A stretch of 64,000 bases of DNA from Levilactobacillus huananensis (GCF_003946145.1 NZ_RHOC01000001.1:124001-188000), one strand, 5' to 3'. Shown: positions 28,124-38,298, counted from the first letter of the stretch. Numbers and translations are program-made. Notes: generated by a model from the letters alone, not told the origin.

Positions 28124-28159
28124 AAAAGGACCCACGGGGTAAACTCCCGTGAGTCCTTT
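28124..28159. terminator. Bidirectional intrinsic terminator
   Basis: AAGGAC.CACGGG/CCCGTG.GTCCTT stem with one mismatch between convergent genes, with A run on the left and T run on the right. Confidence 0.9.
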
Positions 28160-28166
28160 AACTTAC

Positions 28167-28355
28167 CTAGTCCTGGTGATGTTCCCGTTCGTACTTGGAT
28201 TTATCGTTCTTGATTAAACCCTTAGCCCGCTTGTTATCCTTGTGGGCGTCCTGGCGTTTCAGAAACTTATCCCGCTTAACATCAGTGGGATCCATTTGTG
28301 CAAACTTACCGAACATGGAGTCCAGGTCATCTTGGCGCTTGACTTTCAGAGCCAA
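28167..28355 (-). CDS. Small highly charged protein of unknown function
   Basis: 62 residues, with Lys, Arg, Asp, Glu and His making up well over half; no hydrophobic core, signal or membrane segment. The frame is open further upstream, but an excellent AAGGAGGT lies 7 nt before the TTG at 28355 (LALKVKRQDDLDSMFGKF), which I take as the start. It ends EREHHQD. The perfect RBS and the shared terminator argue that it is real. Its composition suggests an RNA- or protein-binding disordered peptide, but that is inference. Confidence 0.65.
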   Translation of the reverse strand: MALKVKRQDDLDSMFGKFAQMDPTDVKRDKFLKRQDAHKDNKRAKGLIKNDKSKYEREHHQD

Positions 28356-28442
28356 TCCAGCCACCTCCTTGTCTTTAGCAGTATCATAGCAGAAACCAGG
28401 CAGCTTGTCATTTATTGTGCGGAGATGGTGAGGGTGGATTAC

Positions 28443-28471
28443 TTGCACCAAACACGTATTCGGCTTATACT
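28443..28471 (+). promoter_or_regulatory. uvrC promoter
   Basis: TTGCAC (28443-28448), a 17-nt spacer and TATACT (28466-28471), 38 nt before the start codon. No LexA box is seen here. Confidence 0.75.
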
Positions 28472-28509
28472 TTATAAGCTAAATTCTAGAAAGTAGGGAG
28501 GTTAGGCCG

Positions 28510-30327
28510 TTGGCGTCGGAATATTTGGAACATAAATTAGCATTATTACCAGGACTACCTGGCTGTTATTTAATGAAGAATATCAATAGCCAGATCATCT
28601 ATGTGGGGAAGGCGAAGAACCTGAAGAACCGGGTCCGCTCGTACTTTAAGAGTAGCCATACCGGGAAAACAGCACAGTTGGTCAGTGAGATCGTGGATTT
28701 TGAAACGATTATCACGTCGACCGATAAGGAAGCCTTCCTGCTAGAAATTACGCTGATTCAGAAGCATCAACCTTACTTCAACATTAAGCTGAAGCGAGGG
28801 ACGGGGTATCCCTACATCAAGATTACCAATGAACGTGATCCCCAATTGTTGTTAGTGAATGATATTAAAAAGGACGGGGCCTATTATTTTGGACCGTACC
28901 CCAACGTTTATGCGGCCGAGGAAACAATTCACTTTTTACAGAAAGTTTACCCGCTCCGTCGGTGTACTGGTTACCAGGGACGCCCGTGTCTGTATTATCA
29001 TATGGGCCAGTGTCTGGGGGCGTGCTTCAAGGAAGTGCCTGAGGAAAAATACGAGACCCAGGTCAAGAAGATTAAGTCCTTCTTGAATGGCAATGTGGGG
29101 CACGCTGAGAAGGAATTGAATGACCGGATGACGGCTGCCGCTGCCGATATGGAATACGAACGGGCCGCAGATTTGCGGGACCAGATTCGGTACATTGAAG
29201 CTACGGTTGAAAAGCAGAAGATTATTTCTAATGACAGCACGCCACGAGATATCTTTAATTTTTATCTCGATAAGGGGTGGCTGTCGATTCAGGTCTTCTT
29301 CATTCGGCAAGCACGCTTGATGAAACGTGAGAAGCGTCTTTTTCCCGTGGTTAGCACGGCGGAGGAAGAAATTGCGAGCTTCATTGTCCAGTTCTATCAA
29401 CGAAAGAATACGGTCCTGCCACGTGAAATTTTGGTGCCTGCCTCGATTGACAAGGAGGTCATCGAATCGATGCTCCAGGTTCCCGTTAGAACGCCGCAAC
29501 GCGGCACCAAACGGGATTTGTTGGAGATGGCCGGGAAAAATGCCAAACTGGTCTTAGAAGAGAAATTTCGGCTGTTAGAGCTTGACGAGGGTAAGACGAC
29601 CGGTGCCATGAAGGAGATCACGGATGCTTTAGGCATTGCTCCAGGACATCGGATCGAAGCATTTGACCATTCTCATATTCAGGGGGCTGATTTGGTCTCT
29701 GCCATGGTTGTGTTCGTCGATGGTCAACCGAACAAGAAGCTTTACCGAAAGTATAAACTTCGTACCGTGGACCATGCGGATGAAACGGCTAGCACCCTCG
29801 AGGTTGTTCGCCGGCGTTATGGTCGGCTTCTCAAGGAACACGGGACGATGCCGGATCTCATCTTAATGGATGGGGGCGACATTCAAATGAATGCCGTTAA
29901 AGAAGTGTTGGAGGACGAATTTGACCTGCACATTCCGGTTGCTGGGATGGTTAAGAATGACCATCATAAGACGGCGGACTTGCTGTTTGGACCGGATGAC
30001 CATCACGTGCATTTGGATCCTAAGAGTCAAGGCTTCTATCTGGTGCAACGAATTCAAGATGAGGTTCACCGGTTTGCTATTACGTTCCACCGACAGGTTC
30101 ACAGCAAACATTCGCTGAGCTCACGGTTAGATCGCATCCCAGGTGTTGGTCCTAAGACGCGAAACAAATTACTGCGAAAGTTCGGTTCTATGAAGAAGAT
30201 TGGCACCGCAAGTGTTGATGATTTACGGGCCCTGGGCATCAGTGAAACGGTTGCCCAGACCATCCGGCTGACGCTTCAGGCGGATACGGCCGAAATTAAA
30301 AGTCCCCGCACACCAACTCAGCTTTGA
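28510..30327 (+). CDS. uvrC: Excinuclease ABC subunit C
   Basis: Makes both incisions in nucleotide excision repair with UvrA/UvrB. The GIY-YIG nuclease domain is at the N-terminus (about 12-95; GCYLMKN, IIYVGKAKNLKNRVRSYF). It is followed by a Cys-containing central region, a UVR motif (about 200-235), the RNase H-like second nuclease domain (IEAFDHSHIQG), and C-terminal helix-hairpin-helix motifs (RIPGVGPKTRNKLL). It starts at TTG 28510, 8 nt after GGGAGG, and has 605 residues. The obg promoter overlaps its stop codon. Confidence 0.96.
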   Translation: MASEYLEHKLALLPGLPGCYLMKNINSQIIYVGKAKNLKNRVRSYFKSSHTGKTAQLVSEIVDFETIITSTDKEAFLLEITLIQKHQPYFNIKLKRGTGYPYIKITNERDPQLLLVNDIKKDGAYYFGPYPNVYAAEETIHFLQKVYPLRRCTGYQGRPCLYYHMGQCLGACFKEVPEEKYETQVKKIKSFLNGNVGHAEKELNDRMTAAAADMEYERAADLRDQIRYIEATVEKQKIISNDSTPRDIFNFYLDKGWLSIQVFFIRQARLMKREKRLFPVVSTAEEEIASFIVQFYQRKNTVLPREILVPASIDKEVIESMLQVPVRTPQRGTKRDLLEMAGKNAKLVLEEKFRLLELDEGKTTGAMKEITDALGIAPGHRIEAFDHSHIQGADLVSAMVVFVDGQPNKKLYRKYKLRTVDHADETASTLEVVRRRYGRLLKEHGTMPDLILMDGGDIQMNAVKEVLEDEFDLHIPVAGMVKNDHHKTADLLFGPDDHHVHLDPKSQGFYLVQRIQDEVHRFAITFHRQVHSKHSLSSRLDRIPGVGPKTRNKLLRKFGSMKKIGTASVDDLRALGISETVAQTIRLTLQADTAEIKSPRTPTQL

Positions 30328-30352
30328 CGGAATGGTGGTTTGCCGGTATACT
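30324..30352 (+). promoter_or_regulatory. obg promoter
   Basis: TTGACG (30324-30329), a 17-nt spacer and TATACT (30347-30352). It overlaps the uvrC stop codon, and no terminator separates the genes. Confidence 0.75.
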
Positions 30353-30411
30353 GGCTAGCAGGAGACGACGAAAAGCAGCGTTGGCTGGTTTAGAAAACGA
30401 GGAAAACAATT

Positions 30412-31707
30412 ATGTTTGTAGATCAAGTAAAAATTAGCGTAAAAGCCGGTAAGGGTGGCGACGGGATGGTCGCTTTCCGCCGGGAAAAATTTGTGCCGAA
30501 CGGGGGACCAGCCGGCGGTGATGGCGGACGCGGTGGCGACATCGTGTTTAAAGTCGACGAAGGTTTGCGGACCCTGATGGATTTCCGTTACCAACGGAAG
30601 TTCAAGGCAAAGAACGGTGGCAACGGGGCGATCAAGTCCATGACTGGCCGTGGCGCCGAGGATACCATTATTAGTGTGCCCCAAGGAACCACGATCATGA
30701 ATGATGAGACTGGTGCCGTGATGGGTGACCTGGTTGCCAGTGATGATTCTATAATCATTGCGCATGGTGGTCGTGGTGGCCGTGGGAATATCCACTTTGC
30801 TTCGCCTAAGAATCCGGCCCCAGAAATTGCCGAAAATGGTGAACCAGGACAAGAGTTCGACATCCGACTGGAGTTAAAAGTCCTGGCCGATGTTGGACTA
30901 GTTGGCTTCCCATCTGTTGGGAAGTCGACCCTATTGTCGACGGTTACCAGTGCCAAACCCAAAATTGCTGAATATCACTTTACCACGTTGGTCCCTAACC
31001 TGGGAATGGTTCGGTTACCCGATGGTCGTGACTTTGTGATGGCCGATTTACCTGGTCTGATCGAAGGCGCTGCTAAGGGTGTCGGTTTGGGCTTCCAGTT
31101 TCTTCGCCACGTTGAACGGACGCGGGTTATCCTGCATCTGATCGACATGAGTGGTTTGGAAGGGCGTAACCCTTACGACGATTTTGAGAAGATTAACGAA
31201 GAATTGAAGGCATACGATCCAGATATCTTGAAACGTCCACAAATTGTCGTGGCTAACAAGATGGATATGCCTGATTCTGAAGATAACTTGGCTCAGTTCA
31301 AAGAAGATTTGGCCCAAGATAAGTTGTTGGCGAACAAGCCTGAAATCTACGCGGTTTCGGCTCTGACGCATAAGGGCTTAACGCCACTTCTTCAACGGAC
31401 GGCGGATATTTTGGCGGAAACACCGAAGTTCCCAGTTAAGCAGGAAGAAACGGTCAAGACGGTCGAATACGACTTCCAACCGGAACCAGAATTCAAGATT
31501 ACCCAAGATGCCGATGGAACTTGGATCTTGAGTGGGGCCAAGTTGGAGAAGCTCTTCCAGATGACCGATATCAATCACGACGAAAGTCTCTTACGCTTTG
31601 CACGGCAAATGCGGGGGATGGGTGTCGATGACAGTCTCCGTGAACACGGTGCCAAGAATGGTGATAGTGTTCAAATCGATGATTTTGTCTTTGAATACAT
31701 GGCTTAA
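30412..31707 (+). CDS. obg: GTPase Obg/CgtA
   Basis: An essential ribosome-assembly and stringent-response-linked GTPase. The glycine-rich Obg domain (1-158) contains [17 protein letters not shown] and [12 protein letters not shown]. The G domain has GFPSVGKST (165-173), DLPGLIEGA and NKMD. The C-terminal OCT domain (about 350-431) is present, as in Gram-positive Obg. It has 431 residues and starts at ATG after GAGGAAAAC. It is followed by a terminator shared with the convergent lipoprotein gene. Confidence 0.97.
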   Translation: MFVDQVKISVKAGKGGDGMVAFRREKFVPNGGPAGGDGGRGGDIVFKVDEGLRTLMDFRYQRKFKAKNGGNGAIKSMTGRGAEDTIISVPQGTTIMNDETGAVMGDLVASDDSIIIAHGGRGGRGNIHFASPKNPAPEIAENGEPGQEFDIRLELKVLADVGLVGFPSVGKSTLLSTVTSAKPKIAEYHFTTLVPNLGMVRLPDGRDFVMADLPGLIEGAAKGVGLGFQFLRHVERTRVILHLIDMSGLEGRNPYDDFEKINEELKAYDPDILKRPQIVVANKMDMPDSEDNLAQFKEDLAQDKLLANKPEIYAVSALTHKGLTPLLQRTADILAETPKFPVKQEETVKTVEYDFQPEPEFKITQDADGTWILSGAKLEKLFQMTDINHDESLLRFARQMRGMGVDDSLREHGAKNGDSVQIDDFVFEYMA

Positions 31708-31720
31708 TTTAGTCGATAAA

Positions 31721-31757
31721 AAAGGCCTCAGGAATTTTGATCCTGGGGTCTTTCTTT
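31721..31757. terminator. Bidirectional intrinsic terminator
   Basis: A 13-bp stem (AAAGGCCTCAGGA with TCCTGGGGTCTTT, three G-T wobbles). It has an A run on the left and Ts on the right, between convergent obg and the lipoprotein gene. Confidence 0.88.
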
Positions 31758-31767
31758 GTGGGTAATT

Positions 31768-32511
31768 TTAAAGTGCAACCTTGAGCCAGTTTGTTGGGGC
31801 CACGACTTGCTTTTGATCAATATAAGCCCCGTTAAAAGCGATCTTTACGGACTTAAAAGTTGGTTTTTGTTTTTCACTAGCTAAGCCTGTGGCGAAGGTA
31901 TCGAGCTTGCCGCCAGCTGGAATTGTTTTGCCAGCACTAGCATCGCTGAGCTGAGCCATTGCAGTCAACTGTTGGGTCTTGGTCAGCCGAATGGCTTTGA
32001 TGCCATCAGTGGTCACGGCCTGTTTTCCTCGGTTAGAAATGGTAAACTTAACCTGAAGTGTGTAATAGGGACTCTTAAGATTGGGAACATCGAGTGCGTC
32101 GGCCGCCATTTGTTTCGCAGCGGCGGTCTTAGCGGTATTCTTGATGATTCGAATTGTGGTGATACGGTAGGTCAGCTTGCCTGACTTAATTGTCGTCTGG
32201 GGATGTTTTACCTGACGAAGGTTGAGTTCCGTGCCGACCTTGTCAAAGGTGTACTGCCCGGTTGCCTTGAGATTGCCAGACTTGACGTAGTTCGGACTCT
32301 TGGTCTGACTAGCTGAGGGATGGTAAGTGGCGACTTTCTTGGACTTGGAAGAGGACACAGCCGCATCCGGTTCAGGGGCACTGTATTTTTTACTAGAGGC
32401 ACTGGAATTCTTGAAACTCGCGGTGCTTTTCTGATCTGTCGAGTGACACGCGGTTAGCCCTAAGGTAATGATGGCCAAACCAATGATCAGTGGTAATTTG
32501 ACGTGACGCAT
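31768..32511 (-). CDS. Secreted lipoprotein of unknown function, DUF4352-like
   Basis: A 247-residue lipoprotein. A lipobox LTAC (Cys22) follows a hydrophobic signal; a Ser/Lys-rich linker (about 23-80) spans the wall. The C-terminal domain (about 85-247) has the alternating strands of an immunoglobulin-like DUF4352-type fold (YTLQVKFTISNRGKQAV). Function unknown; such proteins are attached to the outer face of the membrane. The ATG follows GAAAGGAG, which overlaps the stop of the preceding small gene, so the two are an operon. Confidence 0.8.
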   Translation of the reverse strand: MRHVKLPLIIGLAIITLGLTACHSTDQKSTASFKNSSASSKKYSAPEPDAAVSSSKSKKVATYHPSASQTKSPNYVKSGNLKATGQYTFDKVGTELNLRQVKHPQTTIKSGKLTYRITTIRIIKNTAKTAAAKQMAADALDVPNLKSPYYTLQVKFTISNRGKQAVTTDGIKAIRLTKTQQLTAMAQLSDASAGKTIPAGGKLDTFATGLASEKQKPTFKSVKIAFNGAYIDQKQVVAPTNWLKVAL

Positions 32512-32526
32512 AGGTGAAAACTCCTT

Positions 32527-32802
32527 TCAACCGAATAAGATTTGATGGGGGACTAGTCGATACCCATAGAGGCGCGTGGGTGGGGTTGCCTGCACGAAAA
32601 GACCAACGTTTGGGGCGACCTGCTGGGTTCGAGTACGAAATTGGTCCAGGGTCAGCGGCCGACCTTTTCCTGTGATCAGGAAAAGGTTGTGGTCACGCGT
32701 TTGCAGATCGCAGACGGGGAGGTTCCGATCGGCTTGTTCCCAGTAAAGCGTTAGTGCTGGATGCAAATCGATGGTGGAAAGATTAAAATCGTTGAGTCGC
32801 AT
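32527..32802 (-). CDS. Unknown 91-residue protein, operon partner of the lipoprotein
   Basis: MRLNDFNLSTIDLHPALTLYW is the start, at an ATG about 8 nt after AAGGGGG; the frame opens 7 codons earlier at a TTG. It is a soluble mixed alpha/beta protein with no signal peptide and no motif I recognise; LFLITGKGRPLTLDQF is its most patterned segment. It ends 15 nt before the lipoprotein start. Function unknown. Confidence 0.7.
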   Translation of the reverse strand: MRLNDFNLSTIDLHPALTLYWEQADRNLPVCDLQTRDHNLFLITGKGRPLTLDQFRTRTQQVAPNVGLFVQATPPTRLYGYRLVPHQILFG

Positions 32803-32834
32803 CGAGAGAGCCCCCTTGTCCAAAACTTACCTTG

Positions 32835-32840
32835 ATTATA
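32835..32840 (-). promoter_or_regulatory. Possible promoter of the lipoprotein operon
   Basis: A consensus TATAAT on the minus strand, 32 nt before the start codon; the -35 is poor (TTGCTA only at 21-nt spacing). Confidence 0.45.
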
Positions 32841-32903
32841 CCGAATTTAAGCACAGAACCCTAGCAAAAATAGTCGTTAGTCACCGTGACGAGGTATTGA
32901 GAG

Positions 32904-32932
32904 TTGCGGTTTGGGTGAAAATCCCCTAAAAT
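32904..32932 (+). promoter_or_regulatory. rnz promoter
   Basis: TTGCGG (32904-32909), a 17-nt spacer and TAAAAT (32927-32932), 40 nt before the start codon. It is divergent from the lipoprotein operon. Confidence 0.6.
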
Positions 32933-32972
32933 AGTGGACGGACTTTAATTATAGAATAGGAACGAAAAAAAT

Positions 32973-33926
32973 ATGGAAATTCAATTTTTAGGAACGGGTG
33001 CTGGGTCGCCAGGTAAGTTCCGCAATGTCACGAGTACGGCATTGCGTTTACTCGATGAGCGTAATTCAGTATGGCTGTTCGACGTGGGAGAAGCCACGCA
33101 GCATCAGATCTTACGGACGACACTGAAACCGCGCAAGATCGATAAGATTTTTATCACGCATTTGCATGGCGACCATATCTTTGGATTACCAGGACTCCTG
33201 AGCAGTCGGTCGTTTCAAGGTGGCGATGGCCCATTAACCATCTACGGCCCAAATGGAATTCGGCAATACGTCGAGACTAGCCTGCGGGTTTCTGAGACCA
33301 AGCTGTCGTACAAAATTCATTATCAAGAGCTCACAACGGATGGGTTAGTTTTTGAAGACTCTAAGTTCCGGGTATCCGCGCAACGGTTGGACCACAAGAT
33401 TCTTTGTTTCGGCTATCGTGTCGAAGAAAAGGATCATGCGGGGGAACTTAACGTGGAGAAGTTACGTGCCGACCAAATTCCGGCAGGCCCGGTCTATGGT
33501 CAGCTGAAGTCTGGTGAGACGGTGACATTACCAGATGGTCGGACCATCAATGGGCAGGACTATCTGGGACCAAGCCAACCAGGACGGATCGTGGCACTAC
33601 TAGGCGATACACGCCAGACACCGAACGCCGCCAAATTGGCTGAAAACGCCGATGTTTTGGTTCATGAGAGCACATTTGCCAAGGGTGAGAGTAAGCTCGC
33701 TCGGGCCTACTACCACTCGACGAATATCCAAGCGGCCGAGCTGGCTAAACGAATGCACGTCAAGATGCTCCTGTTGAACCATATCTCCGCCCGTTATACC
33801 GGAAAAATGGCGTTGGAACTTCAGAATCAGGCACGTGACGTGTTCCATAACACGCGGGTTGTTAAGGACTTTGACGAAATCAATGTGCCATTCCAGAAGG
33901 TCGCACCAGAAGGGACGCACTCATGA
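32973..33926 (+). CDS. rnz: Ribonuclease Z
   Basis: A metallo-beta-lactamase endonuclease that trims tRNA 3' ends lacking an encoded [20 protein letters not shown] opens the protein and [12 protein letters not shown] is the HxHxDH metal motif. [12 protein letters not shown] and the C-terminal LNHISARYT complete the site. It is 317 residues and full length. The downstream lapA-like gene overlaps its stop by 4 nt. The tRNA-Ser in this window also lacks an encoded CCA and would be a substrate. Confidence 0.96.
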   Translation: MEIQFLGTGAGSPGKFRNVTSTALRLLDERNSVWLFDVGEATQHQILRTTLKPRKIDKIFITHLHGDHIFGLPGLLSSRSFQGGDGPLTIYGPNGIRQYVETSLRVSETKLSYKIHYQELTTDGLVFEDSKFRVSAQRLDHKILCFGYRVEEKDHAGELNVEKLRADQIPAGPVYGQLKSGETVTLPDGRTINGQDYLGPSQPGRIVALLGDTRQTPNAAKLAENADVLVHESTFAKGESKLARAYYHSTNIQAAELAKRMHVKMLLLNHISARYTGKMALELQNQARDVFHNTRVVKDFDEINVPFQKVAPEGTHS

Positions 33927-34312
33927 AAAATCAATGGCGAATTGTTGTTAGTCTCTTATTAGTGATTATTGTGGCGGTTTTTGCCCTCCTCAATCGGGGC
34001 AGTGTGCCCGTTTCCTTCGGGTTTGCTACGGTGCGTTGGCCGCTTATTTTACTCTTGTTGGTTTCCATCCTAATTGGTGCCGTCTTGATGATCTTATTTT
34101 CAACTATCTCATCGGTCCAACGGAAGCGGGCTTACAAGGACCTCGAACAGCGCACGACCGAACAGATTACCAAGTTGCAGGCTGAAAATGCTCAACTTAA
34201 CAAACGAATTCAAAACTCACAGAGTAAACAAGCTTCTGGCCAACAGGCTAAAGAAATTGAGGCCCTTCAGACTGAAATTACTGATTTGAAGGCCCAGTTA
34301 GCAGTTAAATAA
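33923..34312 (+). CDS. LapA-domain membrane protein (DUF1049)
   Basis: 129 residues with two membrane segments (about 7-24 and 40-62) joined by the LapA-typical [18 protein letters not shown] stretch, then a C-terminal coiled coil (about 75-129; [14 protein letters not shown]). E. coli LapA and its partner LapB tune lipopolysaccharide synthesis, but this cell is Gram-positive, so the role must differ. It overlaps rnz by 4 nt (ATGA) and precedes recJ by about 68 nt. Confidence 0.85.
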   Translation: MKNQWRIVVSLLLVIIVAVFALLNRGSVPVSFGFATVRWPLILLLLVSILIGAVLMILFSTISSVQRKRAYKDLEQRTTEQITKLQAENAQLNKRIQNSQSKQASGQQAKEIEALQTEITDLKAQLAVK

Positions 34313-34380
34313 GAGCAGATAGGGAGAAGAGTGGTGCTAGTGACACCGCTCTTTAACCATTTAGAAAGGATGATTTGCTG

Positions 34381-36699
34381 GTGATTCCTGCACAATACCA
34401 ATGGCAGATTAAGAACGTGGATCAACCGTCGGCCGAAGCTTTAGAGCTGGCCGCGACTGAGAAGATCTCACCGATTGTGGCACAGATTCTTTGGAATCGA
34501 GGGTATCAGACCACGGAAACCGCGCACGCCTTCCTGAACCCTGGTCCGGAACAACTGCATGATCCCTTTGCATTGCATGACATGCAGCGGGGGATCGATC
34601 GGATTGAAGATGCAATTGGGGCTGATCAGCAAATTACCATATATGGTGATTATGATGCTGATGGGGTCACCAGTACCTCGATTCTATACGAAACCTTGAA
34701 TGAAATGGGCGCAAAGGTTAATTACTATATTCCGAATCGGTTTAAGGATGGTTACGGTCCTAATGTTGACGCCTTCAAGCGTCTGATTGCAGCCGGGACG
34801 GAATTAGTCGTCACCGTTGATAATGGGGTAGCGGGTAACGACGCTATCGCGGCGGCTAAGGCGGCTGGGGTGGATGTCGTGGTTACCGATCACCACGAGT
34901 TGCCGGAGACATTACCGGAAGCCTATGCTATCATTCATCCTCGGTACCCGGGAGCTGAATACCCCTTTGGCGGACTGTCCGGTGCCGGCGTAGCTTTTAA
35001 AGTTGCTCAGGCCTTGCGCGAAGAAATTCCACAAGATCTCTTGGACTTGGCGGCCATTGGAACCGTTGCTGACTTGGTTCCATTGGTAGATGAGAACCGA
35101 GTACTGGTACATTTTGGGTTGCAACTCTTGAAACAAGACGAGCGACCGGGATTACAGGCTCTGATGAAGACGGCAGGCTTGAAGCCGGACGATCTAACTG
35201 AGCAATCGATTGGCTTTGGTATTGCCCCACGGCTCAATGCTTTAGGTCGTTTAGAAGATGCGGCACCAGCCGTTGAACTCCTGACGACACTAGATGAGTC
35301 GCAGGCCAGTCAATTGGCGCAACAGACCGAGTCACAAAATCAGAAGCGGCAAGGATTGGTTCGTCAGATCAGTTCAGAAGCCTTAGCACAGGCGACCGAT
35401 GAAGCCCATCAGAATCGACCAACGCTGATTATTAGTGGTCATGGTTGGCATGAAGGGGTTCTTGGTATCGTGGCTAGCAAGGTGGTTGAAACGACAGGAA
35501 AGCCAACCTTGGTTCTAAACGTGGCCGATGATGGTCATGCTAAGGGTTCGGGTCGAAGCGTTGCGGCATTCAACTTATTTGCTGCCTTAGATGGCCATAG
35601 AGACCTGATGACAGCTTTTGGTGGTCATCACATGGCTGTTGGGCTAACGGTCCCAGCGGATAAGCTAGACGCCTTAGCCGACGCGCTAGATGTCGAAGCC
35701 CAGAATCAGAAGTTGGCCGAGAGTGGTCCTAGTGAGGTGGCTGTTGCTGCTAGTCTTGATGTGGCCACAGTGACACCGGATTTGTATCATGAATTGGCAC
35801 AATTGGCCCCGTTTGGTACGGATAACCAGCAACCGCTTTTTGCCTTTGAATCTGCAACATTGACGCAAATTAAGGCAATTGGTAAGGACCATAGTCACTT
35901 GAAGTTCCAGCTACAGGAAGGCCAACATCAGTTGAATGCCATTCAGTTTGGGGCAGGAAATGAGGTTGCGGCATTGACTGCGGCTCCGGACCAGGCTGAC
36001 GTGCTGGGAGCTATTGAAGATAATGTTTGGCAAGGGCGCCATTCACTTCAGTTGATGGTGAAAGATCTCCGGCTGGCCGCACAACCCGTCGTCGATGAGC
36101 GGACGACGCGACTGCATCAAGCCATGTTTAAGGAGGCAGGCGTCTACCTATTCTTCCATCGGGGGATTTATGACCAATTGTTAAGCCAACTCCCAAAGGA
36201 CTCGACAGCGGTGCTGTATGACGGGTCCGTTCAGTCAACCTTACCCCCGGATTCCCGGGTATTTGTGGTGGATTGTCCGGACGCAACGGCCGATTTAGAG
36301 ACAGTTCTGGGGCAACTTAAACCAGCGACAGTGACGGCTTATCTCTATAAGAAAGAAAGTCTTTCACAATTAGGGATGCCAACTCGCCCGCAATATGCTA
36401 AACTATTTAAGTTCATTGCGATGCACCAGCAAGTCGATGTGGGGCACCAGCTGGCTCAGCTCGTCACGTTTTTGGAGATTCCACGGACCCAATTGATCTT
36501 TATGATTCAGGTCTTCTTTGAATGTGGGTTCATCACGATTGACCATGGGATCATGAATGGCGTTCCTCATCCGGAGGCCAAGGATCTCTCAACCGCACCG
36601 AGTTATCAGCTACGCCTGCAGCAGATTCAGACGGAGGAAGATCTCCTTAGCTGCTCGACTGCAGCACTGACGACGCGTCTTCACGCCCCATTGATATAA
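34381..36699 (+). CDS. recJ: Single-stranded-DNA-specific exonuclease RecJ
   Basis: A 5'-3' ssDNA exonuclease of recombination and base-excision repair. The DHH motifs are [22 protein letters not shown] and [13 protein letters not shown]1 contains [14 protein letters not shown] and GGHHMAVGL. An OB-like domain and a Firmicutes-specific C-terminal extension (to 772 residues) follow. Start choice: TTG at 34375 is only 4 nt from AAAGGA, whereas GTG at 34381 ([10 protein letters not shown]) is at normal spacing. It sits 22 nt before apt, the order also found in Bacillus. Confidence 0.94.
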   Translation: MIPAQYQWQIKNVDQPSAEALELAATEKISPIVAQILWNRGYQTTETAHAFLNPGPEQLHDPFALHDMQRGIDRIEDAIGADQQITIYGDYDADGVTSTSILYETLNEMGAKVNYYIPNRFKDGYGPNVDAFKRLIAAGTELVVTVDNGVAGNDAIAAAKAAGVDVVVTDHHELPETLPEAYAIIHPRYPGAEYPFGGLSGAGVAFKVAQALREEIPQDLLDLAAIGTVADLVPLVDENRVLVHFGLQLLKQDERPGLQALMKTAGLKPDDLTEQSIGFGIAPRLNALGRLEDAAPAVELLTTLDESQASQLAQQTESQNQKRQGLVRQISSEALAQATDEAHQNRPTLIISGHGWHEGVLGIVASKVVETTGKPTLVLNVADDGHAKGSGRSVAAFNLFAALDGHRDLMTAFGGHHMAVGLTVPADKLDALADALDVEAQNQKLAESGPSEVAVAASLDVATVTPDLYHELAQLAPFGTDNQQPLFAFESATLTQIKAIGKDHSHLKFQLQEGQHQLNAIQFGAGNEVAALTAAPDQADVLGAIEDNVWQGRHSLQLMVKDLRLAAQPVVDERTTRLHQAMFKEAGVYLFFHRGIYDQLLSQLPKDSTAVLYDGSVQSTLPPDSRVFVVDCPDATADLETVLGQLKPATVTAYLYKKESLSQLGMPTRPQYAKLFKFIAMHQQVDVGHQLAQLVTFLEIPRTQLIFMIQVFFECGFITIDHGIMNGVPHPEAKDLSTAPSYQLRLQQIQTEEDLLSCSTAALTTRLHAPLI

Positions 36700-36721
36700 A
36701 ATAAAGGAGCTACTTACAATT

Positions 36722-37240
36722 ATGGCAACTGATTTTACGAAATATATCGCAACGGTTCCCGACTACCCTGAAAAGGGTGTCATGTTTCGGGACATCTCCC
36801 CGCTGATGGCGGACGGTGAGGCCTTTCATGCGGCAACGGATGAGATCGTCGCATACGCTCAAAACAAGGGGGTTGAAATGGTCGTTGGTCCGGAAGCCCG
36901 TGGATTCATTGTAGGCTGTCCAGTTGCCTACCAAATGGGCATTGGCTTTGCGCCAGCTCGTAAGGAAGGTAAATTGCCACGGCCAACCGTTAAGGCGTCT
37001 TATGATCTGGAATATGGTACCTCAGCACTCTACCTGCACAAGGACGCCATCAAGCCAGGCCAAAAGGTCTTGGTAACTGATGACTTGCTGGCAACCGGTG
37101 GGACTATTGGGGCAACCATTCAATTGGTTGAAGACCTCGGTGGAATTGTTGTGGGGACAGCTTTCTTGATCGAGTTGGAAGACCTGCATGGTCGTGACAA
37201 GCTGAAGGGCTACGATGTCTTTAGCTTGATGACTTACTAA
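36722..37240 (+). CDS. apt: Adenine phosphoribosyltransferase
   Basis: Purine salvage: adenine plus PRPP gives AMP. The PRPP-binding motif is [13 protein letters not shown] and the N-terminal [13 protein letters not shown] is characteristic. 172 residues, cytoplasmic. It is second in the recJ-apt unit, with an AAAGGAG RBS, and is followed by a good terminator. Confidence 0.97.
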   Translation: MATDFTKYIATVPDYPEKGVMFRDISPLMADGEAFHAATDEIVAYAQNKGVEMVVGPEARGFIVGCPVAYQMGIGFAPARKEGKLPRPTVKASYDLEYGTSALYLHKDAIKPGQKVLVTDDLLATGGTIGATIQLVEDLGGIVVGTAFLIELEDLHGRDKLKGYDVFSLMTY

Positions 37241-37259
37241 TTTATTGATGATATAAATA

Positions 37260-37297
37260 GAGACACCTCCAGCTGATGGGCTGGGGGTGTCTTTTAA
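37260..37297 (+). terminator. Intrinsic terminator of recJ-apt
   Basis: AGACACCTCCAGC/GCTGGGGGTGTCT, 13 bp with a wobble, 6-nt loop, then TTTT. Confidence 0.88.
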
Positions 37298-37524
37298 TTG
37301 CACTGGTAGGCTATCTAATTTGTAAACTCGACGAATTGAAACGGATTATCACCTCTCAACTAATGGCGTCTAGCCATTGATTTTGAAAGTGGTCGTCAAA
37401 TTTAGTGACAGCGGTAGTATAGATTATGTTAAGGATCCGACATCAAAAATGTTAGGAATTTTGAGAAGAAAATAAATTTTGCATCGTGCTAATTAGGTGA
37501 AATGGTAAATCTGTAGAAATAATT
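37298..37524. other. AT-rich intergenic stretch, no gene seen
   Basis: No supported reading frame. TATAGA near 37416 resembles a -10 but has no credible gene downstream, only a 9-codon frame from 37424. This is the edge of a compositionally different patch. Confidence 0.4.
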
Positions 37525-37986
37525 TTATGGATAAGGATAATTTGTCTTTTTCGACATCCGTCCACTAAATTTATATAGTCTTATATGTTTTAAGCTGATA
37601 TTATCCATACGGACTAATGTCTTTGCAGAAGTTTTTTTATAGATAAAGTATGTTTGGCTTTTATCAACATATTTATCAAGGAATAGATTACCTGAAATTT
37701 TATAAGTTTTTGAGCCAACAAGCCTATATTTTAAATTTTTTGCACAATAAATATCCGTTTGGAATCCTTGCCATACATGATACTTGTTAGTTATATGTAT
37801 ATAGTCAAAAGCCCATACCTTAGGACATATTGTTCCAGCAGATACCTTATGTTTTTTAGTACGCCACCATCCGCGTAATTCTGTTGGTGTTCCGTGATGC
37901 CATGATTGCGCATGAGCACTGATAATGTCATTAGATGATGTGAGAAATGCTAAACTGAGCAATAAAAACTGGTATGCTTTTTTCAT
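37525..37986 (-). CDS. Small secreted protein with signal peptide, AT-rich
   Basis: 153 residues. MKKAYQFLLLSLAFLTSS is a signal peptide with likely cleavage after AHA (25-27), leaving a basic, aromatic-rich mature protein that begins QSWHHGTPTELRGWW. I associate this N-terminal WHxGTP.xLRGxW pattern with a family of small secreted proteins in lactobacilli, of unknown function. The frame is open to 38154, but the ATG at 37986 behind AAAGAAGAG is the plausible start. Codons are visibly more AT-rich than in neighbouring genes, which suggests transfer. No clear terminator follows. Confidence 0.65.
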   Translation of the reverse strand: MKKAYQFLLLSLAFLTSSNDIISAHAQSWHHGTPTELRGWWRTKKHKVSAGTICPKVWAFDYIHITNKYHVWQGFQTDIYCAKNLKYRLVGSKTYKISGNLFLDKYVDKSQTYFIYKKTSAKTLVRMDNISLKHIRLYKFSGRMSKKTNYPYP

Positions 37987-38298
37987 GACACGCTCTTCTT
38001 TCATTAGTCGTCTGTACTGATAATAGTCCAAAATAAGAGGAATATGTTGTGGGATGTGTTGAAATTTATCGTAATATGAAATTGAGATTGGGCAAAGTGG
38101 TGGTGTATGACAGACAACACCGCTCGTGCCAAGGATTGAAATAGAAATATTCAAATATGGATAAGTTGGTATTTTTTAGATATATTTAACGGATAATTAC
38201 GCAAACGGTTCTTGTTAACGACGCCAAGGTCAATCAGTATGAAGTGTGTAAAATATGTGCAAAGTGATTTTATAAATTAGGATATTATTATCGAATCT
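37987..38298. other. AT-rich intergenic region between secreted-protein gene and tRNA terminator
   Basis: About 310 bases without a supported gene. It must hold the promoter of the secreted-protein gene on the minus strand; TATTAT near 38029 is a candidate -10 with no good -35. The open frame here lacks a start with an RBS. Confidence 0.4.

Noticed and set aside
28936-29499. 187-codon antisense frame inside uvrC
   Set aside because: uvrC is complete and recognisable here; the antisense frame has no RBS, and its sequence looks random.
37987-38154. N-terminal extension of the secreted protein to a 209-codon frame
   Set aside because: The added residues lack an RBS-linked start and would bury the signal peptide; the ATG at 37986 is the sensible start.
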